From NCBI GenBank assembly GCA_005791855.1, contig SXUH01000390.1, positions 1 to 5,071 of the forward strand: a stretch of 5,071 nt of DNA. The letters run 5' to 3'. Positions 1-4,485 of the stretch are shown in pieces (position 1 is the first letter of the stretch; each line of letters opens with the position of its first letter). This DNA is from Bdellovibrionales bacterium. Its GTDB lineage: Bacteria; Bdellovibrionota; Bacteriovoracia; Bacteriovoracales; Bacteriovoracaceae. A program made the translations under genes and the position numbers. The notes beneath the pieces were generated by a model. That model had not been told where the DNA came from and made no database searches. It saw only the letters and a list, made by a program, of their open reading frames with translations.

Positions 1-529
1 GGACCCAGAACTGGTAGATGAGGTTCAGGCCATAGCAGAAGAGGAACATCGTCACGGGCACGCCGAGGAACGCCAGCATCCCGAAGTAGAAGATGTTGAA
101 GAAGGCGGCGAACGACGACTGCCGGAGGGCCACGGAGAGGTTGTACTCCTCGCTGGAGTGGTGGACGACGTGGGCCGCCCAGAGGAGGTTCACCTCGTGG
201 GAGTGGCGGTGGTACAGGTAGTAGAGGAAGTCCACCAGGATGAAGACCACGACCCAGCTCGCGATGCCTCTGGGCGTGCTGAAGTCCTGCGCCCAGGGAG
301 AGAAGCCGAGGGGCTTCAGAAGGTTTAGGTTCTCGGAGACCCAGACGTAGGCGCCGAAGAGGAAGACCTTGGAGAAGACTCCCACGAGCTGACTCAGGAT
401 TCCCGCGCCGAGGTTTCCGAAGGTGTCTTTCAGGTGGAAGAATCCTCTTCCCTGCTTGTAGGAAAAGTACGCCTCGAGCGAGAGGAGTGTCAGGAAGATT
501 GGGATGGAAAAAAGAATGACCTGGTCCAT
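1..529 (-). CDS. Fatty acid hydroxylase / sterol desaturase family membrane protein (C-terminus beyond window)
   Basis: Reading the minus strand from ATG at 529 gives 176 residues with no stop before the window edge, so the 3' end is missing. Seen: hydrophobic segments at about residues 4-18, 42-64, 90-106 and 138-170, and two histidine boxes, HRHSH (H107, H111) and HVVHH (H120, H123, H124), preceded by DFLYYLYH. Family knowledge: this superfamily comprises integral-membrane di-iron oxygenases that hydroxylate or desaturate lipids, with three His clusters. The third cluster should follow shortly after the last visible residues (IYQFWV). The DFLYYLYHRHSHE...HVVHHSSEEYN pattern resembles the alkylglycerol monooxygenase (TMEM195)-like branch more than true C-5 sterol desaturases, but the substrate is unknown. 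The start is fixed by an in-frame TAA at 541-539 and an AGGAG at 546-542. The gene is divergent from the cytochrome gene at 661. Confidence 0.9.
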   Translation of the reverse strand, partial: MDQVILFSIPIFLTLLSLEAYFSYKQGRGFFHLKDTFGNLGAGILSQLVGVFSKVFLFGAYVWVSENLNLLKPLGFSPWAQDFSTPRGIASWVVVFILVDFLYYLYHRHSHEVNLLWAAHVVHHSSEEYNLSVALRQSSFAAFFNIFYFGMLAFLGVPVTMFLFCYGLNLIYQFWV

Positions 530-541
530 AACATTAGTTTA

Positions 542-546
542 CTCCT
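542..546 (-). promoter_or_regulatory. Ribosome-binding site of the desaturase-family gene
   Basis: On the minus strand AGGAG lies 12 bases before the ATG at 529, a slightly long spacing. A second ATG at 534-532 is closer to it but in another frame, where it opens only a short peptide. The long frame with histidine boxes begins at 529. Confidence 0.6.
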
Positions 547-562
547 GTCGGGAGAATCCTGG

Positions 563-594
563 AAGTCCCTTCCTGAGCTTTTCTGCAGGGACTT
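563..594. repeat. Inverted repeat A in divergent promoter region
   Basis: AAGTCCCT (563-570) and AGGGACTT (587-594) are perfect 8-base complements separated by 16 bases. The element lies between the divergent desaturase and propeller-cytochrome genes. It could be a two-half-site operator or an RNA hairpin. Its right arm overlaps the left arm of inverted repeat B, so the two hairpins cannot form together. Confidence 0.5.
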
Positions 595-608
595 TGAACC
601 TCCCTGCA
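584..608. repeat. Inverted repeat B, overlapping and competing with repeat A
   Basis: TGCAGGGA (584-591) and TCCCTGCA (601-608) are perfect 8-base complements with a 9-base loop. The AGGGA at 587-591 is shared with inverted repeat A. There is no T-run after it, so it is not a standard terminator. It ends about 52 bases before the start of the plus-strand operon. Confidence 0.5.
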
Positions 609-660
609 CCACGAGGATCCTAAGTTGTAGTAAGATGGAACGAACAAAAAAAGGATCAGT

Positions 661-2148
661 ATGAAAACCATCCTCGTGTGCCTCCTCCTCCTCGCAACCG
701 CTCGGGCGGCGGAAACGATCGACCTCTCGCTCCGAGACGGCCAGGTGGGCCCCGTTTCTAACCACTATCCGGCCGGGACACCGGTGGTCCGGGAATACCA
801 TAACCTCCAGTACCCGGAGAGCACCTACTTCGACGACTCGACCGCTTCCCTCTTCATCTCTAACATCAACGGTCCCGGACTTGCCAAGGATGGGAACGGG
901 TGGATCGCGAAGGTCTCCACGGAGCCCCTCGATACAGAAGCTCGTCCCTGGGTGAGAGGGTTAAACGCTCCGAAGGGGATGGCCTCTTTCAACGGCACGC
1001 TCTGGGTCGCAGACATCGACGAACTCGTCGGGATCGACATCAAGGGAGGCCGGGTTAAGACGAAGATCCTGGTGCCGGGCGCGAAGCTCCTCAACGACGT
1101 CGTGATCGACGGCAAGGGGGTGATCTACGTCTCAGACACCTTCACCTCAAGCATCCACCAGGTGGTGGACGGGAAGGTCTCCCTCTTCGAGAGCGGGGAT
1201 CGGTTGAATTCTCCCAATGGCCTCGTTCTCGATGGAGACCGGTTAATCGTCACCTCTTACGGGCTCACCGCTGGGAAGTGGGTCACCCCGGTTCCCGGCG
1301 CGCTCTACGCCCTCGACCTGAAGACCAAGAAGCGCACGGACCTCTTGAAGAAGAAGGACTTCCAGGTGCTGGATGGACTCTTGAAGTTCGAAGGAGACCA
1401 CTACCTCTTCACCGAAGGGCCCGCGGGGACGGTCCATCTCGGAGACCTCAAGAGTGGCACCTCCCGGCCCCTGATCACCGGCGTCTGGGGAGCCGCGGAC
1501 ATCGGGTACAGCCCGGCGAAGAAACTCCTGGCCATCCCGAGGCTCGATGAAGACAAGGTGGTGCTCGTGCGGATGGAGGGTTTGAGCTGGAAGGAAGCGC
1601 AGGCACCGGTGCCGGTGACCTGGGATCCGACCCTCGAGAAAGGGCGGATCAAGGCGTCCGTCGGGTTCTGCATCGCCTGCCACGGGGCCAGAGACACCGC
1701 CTTCCTCCCCATCATCAAGGGCCAGAAGGAGGAGTACCTGGTCAAGGCGATCAAGGACTTCCGAAGCGGTGAGAGACAGAATCCCCTCATGAATCCTCCG
1801 GCAGGGAAGCTCACCGACGAGGAGGTCGCCTACCTCGCGAAGTTCTTCGCCTCGAGACCCGCGCCGAAGTCCGTTCACCGGGTCACCGACGAGGCTTCGT
1901 ACGAGGCCGGGAAGAAGATCTCCCTCGCCACCTGCGTGAGCTGCCACGGGGTAGAGGCCCTGGCCGCGGACCCGACACTGCCGAAGCTCTCCGGGCAACG
2001 GAAGGCCTACCTCGTGAAGACCCTCACGGACTTCAAGACGGGCCTCAGGAAAAATGAAGTCATGAAAACCATCGTCGACGAGCTCTCGGAGAAGGACGTC
2101 TCCGCCGTCGCCGAATACTACTCGAACCTCGAACCCGGAGATAAGTGA
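661..2148 (+). CDS. Exported SMP-30/NHL-type beta-propeller fused to a di-heme cytochrome c
   Basis: 495 residues. Seen: a Sec signal peptide (residues 1 to about 17, hydrophobic core LVCLLLLATARA, cut near ARA-AE). A beta-propeller spans roughly 45-305 with strand-like units such as GTLWVADIDELVGIDI, GVIYVSDTFTSSIHQV and RLNSPNGLVLDGDRLIV. Two c-type haem sites follow: CIACH (C337, C340, H341) and CVSCH (C425, C428, H429). Each is followed by a (K/S)GQ...YLVKxxxDFxxGxR block and a likely axial Met, M377 and M468. Family knowledge: the C-terminal half is like cytochrome c4/c553 electron carriers, and the propeller resembles SMP-30/gluconolactonase-like exported proteins. Inference: a periplasmic protein in which the propeller binds or oxidises a small ligand and passes electrons to the haems, or simply docks a partner. 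The substrate is unknown. Start: AAGGA lies 5 bases before the ATG. It overlaps the next gene by one base, so they form an operon. Confidence 0.9.
   Translation: MKTILVCLLLLATARAAETIDLSLRDGQVGPVSNHYPAGTPVVREYHNLQYPESTYFDDSTASLFISNINGPGLAKDGNGWIAKVSTEPLDTEARPWVRGLNAPKGMASFNGTLWVADIDELVGIDIKGGRVKTKILVPGAKLLNDVVIDGKGVIYVSDTFTSSIHQVVDGKVSLFESGDRLNSPNGLVLDGDRLIVTSYGLTAGKWVTPVPGALYALDLKTKKRTDLLKKKDFQVLDGLLKFEGDHYLFTEGPAGTVHLGDLKSGTSRPLITGVWGAADIGYSPAKKLLAIPRLDEDKVVLVRMEGLSWKEAQAPVPVTWDPTLEKGRIKASVGFCIACHGARDTAFLPIIKGQKEEYLVKAIKDFRSGERQNPLMNPPAGKLTDEEVAYLAKFFASRPAPKSVHRVTDEASYEAGKKISLATCVSCHGVEALAADPTLPKLSGQRKAYLVKTLTDFKTGLRKNEVMKTIVDELSEKDVSAVAEYYSNLEPGDK
2137..2140 (+). promoter_or_regulatory. Ribosome-binding site deciding the start of the second operon gene
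   Basis: GGAG lies 7 bases before the ATG at 2148, which favours ATG 2148 over the in-frame GTG at 2145. The site is inside the 3' end of the upstream cytochrome gene, and the TGATG overlap implies translational coupling. Confidence 0.65.
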
Positions 2149-2888
2149 TGAAAGCCCTGTTTAGACTCTTCAGTATCGTGTTCTTCTCTCAAGTCCTCTC
2201 CTCGGAGCTCGGCTTCTCTGCCCCGGAGGAAAAGGTGCGCCTCACCGTGTTCCTCCGGCACGACCAGACGAAGAACCTCTTCGAGATCCAGGAGCGGCAG
2301 AAGGCGAACGGCTTCTTCGAAAAGTTCCCTCCCGCGGGCACCGCCGTGGTCGACTGGGTGGTGGCGATGGGGATCGGCCAGATCGTGATCCTCGACGCCC
2401 CGGCGGCGAAGGTCTCCGACGTCGAAGCCACACTCAGAGAAGTGACCCGGGACGCGTTCTCCTACGAGGTCTTCCGCTCGGAGGACCGCCTCCCGGAGCT
2501 CAAGGGCAAGTTGAAGAACCGCACCGAGCGAGACCTCGCGGTGTCTCCGCTCCAACCGGGCCAGTTCCTACTCTCCGTGGTCCTGGAACCCAACGCCGGG
2601 GTTTCGGAGAAGGAGGTCGCCGGGATCGCCGCGTCCCAGAAGCTCTACGAGAACTTCCCCGCCCAGATGAGTGAGATCGTGAGCTGGGCCCGCTTGGCAG
2701 ACCGGAAGGAGGTCGTCATCCTGGCCCTCCCCGCCGAGGCCCTGAGACCTACCAACGTTTCGCTCGAGCGGCACGGGTGGAAAGCCTTCAAGACCGCGTT
2801 CCATCCGTCCTACGATTTCTATCCCATCGCGAGGGACGCGCTCAAGCTGAAGAACCTGGAGCGCAGTCGCAGAAGTCCTCCGAAGTAG
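2148..2888 (+). CDS. Exported protein with two tandem copies of an uncharacterised alpha/beta domain
   Basis: 246 residues from ATG 2148. Seen: an N-terminal hydrophobic stretch (about 4-18, LFRLFSIVFFSQVL) that should act as a signal peptide or anchor, with an unclear cut site. Two homologous units follow, at about 31-115 and 140-227, aligning gap-free through the core at an offset of 110 residues: FEKFPP/YENFPA (57/167), VVDW/IVSW (67/177), QIVIL/EVVIL (78/188), APA/LPA (84/194). The C-terminal tail is basic. From memory, single-domain bacterial proteins of unknown function share HDQ(S/T)KNL...FPP...MGIGQ and end in W.A(F/Y).T.F.P.YD(F/Y). The first half of that pattern survives in copy 1 and the second half (WKAFKTAFHPSYDF) in copy 2. 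The small beta-alpha-beta look suggests a ferredoxin-like fold, which is inference. Coupling to the cytochrome gene suggests joint periplasmic work. No catalytic motif is recognised. Confidence 0.85.
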   Translation: MKALFRLFSIVFFSQVLSSELGFSAPEEKVRLTVFLRHDQTKNLFEIQERQKANGFFEKFPPAGTAVVDWVVAMGIGQIVILDAPAAKVSDVEATLREVTRDAFSYEVFRSEDRLPELKGKLKNRTERDLAVSPLQPGQFLLSVVLEPNAGVSEKEVAGIAASQKLYENFPAQMSEIVSWARLADRKEVVILALPAEALRPTNVSLERHGWKAFKTAFHPSYDFYPIARDALKLKNLERSRRSPPK

Positions 2889-2901
2889 GTCCGCGGACGG
2901 C

Positions 2902-2941
2902 CGGGCGGGGTCGGGTTTGTAAAATGTACCCGCCCCGCTCG
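2902..2941 (+). other. GC-rich stem-loop between the duplicated-domain gene and the protease gene
   Basis: GCGGGG (2905-2910) plus CGGGT (2912-2916) pair with ACCCG (2928-2932) plus CCCCGC (2933-2938). This gives 11 pairs with one bulged T at 2911 and an A/T-rich 11-base loop, and about three more pairs can close the base. It lies just after the stop at 2888. A stem this stable could stop transcription or protect the upstream mRNA end, but there is no T-run after it, so a canonical rho-independent terminator is not supported. Confidence 0.5.
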
Positions 2942-2982
2942 CTCCGCGCGGAATCCGGGTATGATGCCTGCCTGGAGAGATC

Positions 2983-3861
2983 ATGATTAAAAACCTACTC
3001 GTCCTCCTCGCCCTCACACCCCTCGCCTTCGCCCAGTCCCCCGTCCCCGACTTCACCATCCAGGACCACAACTACGTCGACTTCCTCGACTACACGGAGT
3101 CCGACTTCGTCCGACGCCTCGGCGTCGACCCGGCCTCCCTGGAGCACTACCGCTGTAACGGGGTGAACGAGCACGACCTCTTCTTCCCACCCCTGAAGGA
3201 GAACGACCGCGCGGACTCCCTCCGCGTGCTCGGCAACAACGGGGCGAAGGAACCCGTCGTCTACCGGAAGGGCGCCTACTACAAGCTGAGCGGCAAGTTC
3301 ACCTCCGACGGCGGCAACCCCATGCTCATCCAGACCATGAAGGAGCTCCAGAAGCTGGAGCGGATCAAGGACGGGGCGAAGCTCCTGCGGTTCCTCGAGC
3401 GCGCGGCCTACCCCGTCTCCATCGAACTCGGGAACAACCAGTACGTGAACCGGGTCGACGGGAAGAACTTCCGGGGCGACCACATGGCCTCCCTCCTCAT
3501 GTACATGGCCCAGGGGAAGATGACCGGAGTCAACGTCCCCTTCAACGCCATCGGAAACGGCGGCGTGATCTACTGGTCTCCGAACATGAAGAATGGCCTT
3601 CCTCCACACATCATCCTGGGCCACGAGCTCTACCACGCCTTCGACGCGATCCGGGGACTCGCCGATTCCCGGAAGGTGGTGGGCGAAACCTACGAACGCC
3701 TCGAGGTCTCCGAGTTCCGGGCCACCTACTTCGAGAACCTCATCCGGAAGGCCAGCGGGTACAAGCTCCGGACCCACTACCTGGACGAAAACGCGGGTGG
3801 GCCAGGGCTGCTAGACAGCAGGGGGAAGCCGCGGCTCATCCCGTCGCCTTGCCTAAGGTAG
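2983..3861 (+). CDS. Exported zinc metallopeptidase, M91 (NleD/HopH effector)-like
   Basis: 292 residues. Seen: a clear Sec signal peptide (1-17, MIKNLLVLLALTPLAFA, then QS). Residues about 20-130 match nothing I know. A C-terminal metalloprotease region at about 131-268 contains GNGGVIYWSPN (191-201) and the zinc motif HELYH (H214, E215, H218). It continues with EFRA (E244, likely third zinc ligand) and FENLIRKASGYKLRTHY (250-266). Family knowledge: M91 proteases such as NleD and HopH have GxGS-like/IxxxP, HExxH, E-x-R-A and EN-x-IR...G...LR..Y in this order; NleD cleaves host MAP kinases. Here the target is unknown, and Sec export replaces the type III signal, so it may be periplasmic, surface or secreted. 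Two cysteines remain (C58, C290). Start: GGAG (2974-2977) lies 5 bases before the ATG. The gene begins 94 bases after the previous one, with the stem-loop between. Confidence 0.85.
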   Translation: MIKNLLVLLALTPLAFAQSPVPDFTIQDHNYVDFLDYTESDFVRRLGVDPASLEHYRCNGVNEHDLFFPPLKENDRADSLRVLGNNGAKEPVVYRKGAYYKLSGKFTSDGGNPMLIQTMKELQKLERIKDGAKLLRFLERAAYPVSIELGNNQYVNRVDGKNFRGDHMASLLMYMAQGKMTGVNVPFNAIGNGGVIYWSPNMKNGLPPHIILGHELYHAFDAIRGLADSRKVVGETYERLEVSEFRATYFENLIRKASGYKLRTHYLDENAGGPGLLDSRGKPRLIPSPCLR

Positions 3862-3866
3862 ATCTC

Positions 3867-3897
3867 TTGACCTTCCCTCCGCGGGAAGGTGTAGACT
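3867..3897 (+). promoter_or_regulatory. Weak candidate sigma-70-type promoter for the small His protein
   Basis: TTGACC (3867-3872) matches the -35 consensus at 5 of 6 positions and TAGACT (3892-3897) the -10 at 4 of 6. The spacer of 19 bases is longer than usual. The start site would fall near 3904, about 20 bases before the ATG at 3924. The alternative is co-transcription with the protease gene. Confidence 0.25.
3870..3890. repeat. Perfect 8-bp inverted repeat between the protease and small His protein genes
   Basis: ACCTTCCC (3870-3877) and GGGAAGGT (3883-3890) are perfect complements around a 5-base loop, starting 9 bases after the protease stop. No T-run follows, so it is a poor intrinsic terminator. 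It overlaps the candidate -35/-10 spacer and could be an operator. Confidence 0.5.
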
Positions 3898-3911
3898 TCA
3901 AGTGTCTCACC

Positions 3912-3918
3912 AAAGGAG
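3912..3918 (+). promoter_or_regulatory. Strong ribosome-binding site fixing the start at 3924
   Basis: AAAGGAG lies 5 bases before the ATG at 3924. It selects this ATG over earlier in-frame near-start codons (the open frame extends back to 3849), and only this start places a signal peptide at the N-terminus. Confidence 0.75.
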
Positions 3919-3923
3919 CGCTT

Positions 3924-4298
3924 ATGAAGTACCTAAGACTAGTCATCGCAACTCTCCTCATCCCAGCAACCCTCACCTTCGCCCATGGCGAACACCGCCC
4001 CGGCCCCCACGGAGGAGAGATCCGAATGCCCGGAAGCTTTCACACAGAGGTCGTCTCTCCGACCCCGACGACCTTCCAGGTCTACATTCTGGGCGTGCAG
4101 TTCGAGGACCGCCCTCCCCAGGGCTGGACCGTGAGCTCCAGCTACGACGGATCCCCCGCCACCTGTGAAAGAACCCGGAGCTCCTTCTCCTGCCGCCTCA
4201 AGACCGGCAGCCTCAGAGCTCCAGGGATGCTCGAGATCAAGGTCACCCGGGGGAACAAGGAGAGCACTGCTAACTACGAGACCCCGCTGAAGTTTTAA
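3924..4298 (+). CDS. Small exported His-containing protein, possible metal binder
   Basis: 124 residues. Seen: a signal peptide (1-20, hydrophobic core LRLVIATLLIPATLTFA) whose likely cut after A20 would leave His21 as the new N-terminus. The sequence HGEHRPGPHGGE follows (H21, H24, H29), then H40. The rest looks beta-rich (FHTEVV, TTFQVYILGVQF, MLEIKVT), with a close cysteine pair C81/C90 that could form a disulfide. Family knowledge: GPHGG-type motifs followed by a 'FHxEVV'-like strand occur in periplasmic proteins linked to metal efflux, and an N-terminal His after signal cleavage is used for copper binding in CopC and histidine-brace proteins. Metal binding here is inference only. No family is assigned with confidence. 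It starts 62 bases after the protease gene on the same strand. Confidence 0.82.
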   Translation: MKYLRLVIATLLIPATLTFAHGEHRPGPHGGEIRMPGSFHTEVVSPTPTTFQVYILGVQFEDRPPQGWTVSSSYDGSPATCERTRSSFSCRLKTGSLRAPGMLEIKVTRGNKESTANYETPLKF

Positions 4299-4310
4299 CC
4301 ATCCCCGACC

Positions 4311-4373
4311 GAGCGGCTGTCCAGAAGATAGACAGTCCTCTGGGCTCCTGACCGCTCCTGCTCGTCTTTCTTA
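4311..4373 (+). terminator. Possible weak terminator / structured region after the small His protein gene
   Basis: GAGCGG (4311-4316) pairs with CCGCTC (4352-4357), enclosing the CTGTC (4317-4321) / GACAG (4331-4335) hairpin. A T-rich stretch, TCTTTCTT, follows at 4366-4373. The outer stem is only 6 bp and the T stretch begins 8 bases beyond it, so intrinsic termination would be weak. An independent promoter downstream makes an end of transcription here reasonable. Confidence 0.3.
4317..4335. repeat. Inverted repeat CTGTC-N9-GACAG, candidate activator site
   Basis: CTGTC (4317-4321) and GACAG (4331-4335) flank 9 bases, giving a 19-base dyad. Its centre lies about 135 bases before the start site predicted from the sigma-54 promoter, inside the usual range for enhancer-binding-protein sites. 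It overlaps the possible terminator structure, so it may instead be only an RNA stem. Confidence 0.35.
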
Positions 4374-4401
4374 ACCTAGCACTTCCAACTAGCTCAATTA
4401 C

Positions 4402-4421
4402 GACCCGGGTCCCGGGATCCC
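4402..4421. repeat. Overlapping palindromes upstream of the sigma-54 promoter
   Basis: GACCCGGGTC (4402-4411) is a perfect 10-base palindrome. It runs directly into CCCGGG (4411-4416) and GGGATCCC (4414-4421). The cluster lies 14-33 bases before the -24 element. It might be a regulator site, but a GC-rich chance palindrome is possible. Confidence 0.35.
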
Positions 4422-4434
4422 TCCCGTCACCGGT

Positions 4435-4450
4435 TGGCACTGGGCTTGCT
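4435..4450 (+). promoter_or_regulatory. Sigma-54 (RpoN) -24/-12 promoter of the cysteine-rich protein gene
   Basis: TGGCAC (4435-4440), five bases, then TTGCT (4446-4450) match the sigma-54 consensus TGGCAC-N5-TTGCW exactly. The GG (4436-4437) and GC (4448-4449) are separated by the required 10 bases. Transcription would begin near 4461, about 25 bases before the ATG at 4486, leaving room for the GGGAG ribosome site at 4476-4480. Such promoters need an ATP-driven enhancer-binding activator, so the downstream gene should be tightly signal-controlled. Confidence 0.8.
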
Positions 4451-4485
4451 CCTTACGTCCCAAACATCGATAACCGGGAGATCCC

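Noticed and set aside
631..636. TAAGAT as a -10 box for the propeller-cytochrome operon
   Set aside because: No -35-like hexamer lies 16-18 bases upstream. TTGAAC at 594-599 lacks a good partner -10 at normal spacing.
434..664. 76-codon plus-strand frame whose stop overlaps the ATG at 661
   Set aside because: The ATGA overlap looks like coupling, but most of the frame is antisense to the desaturase-family gene and crosses the inverted repeats. The product has no recognisable features.
1243..1998. 251-codon minus-strand open frame opposite the cytochrome gene
   Set aside because: Antisense shadow rich in Arg, Gly, Leu and Glu, with no ribosome site or domain. The haem motifs are on the plus strand.
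2145..2147. GTG as an alternative start for the duplicated-domain protein
   Set aside because: The next codon is ATG with better spacing from GGAG; the difference is one residue.
2960..2965. TATGAT as a -10 box for the protease gene
   Set aside because: It matches 5 of 6 bases, but the region 16-18 bases upstream is GC-rich with no -35, so it is too weak to annotate alone.
2995..3777. Long 260-codon minus-strand open frame opposite the protease gene
   Set aside because: Its product is a low-complexity Val/Glu/Gly/Asp-rich string without motifs, the usual mirror of a gene with C/G-ending codons. The plus strand has a signal peptide and zinc motif.
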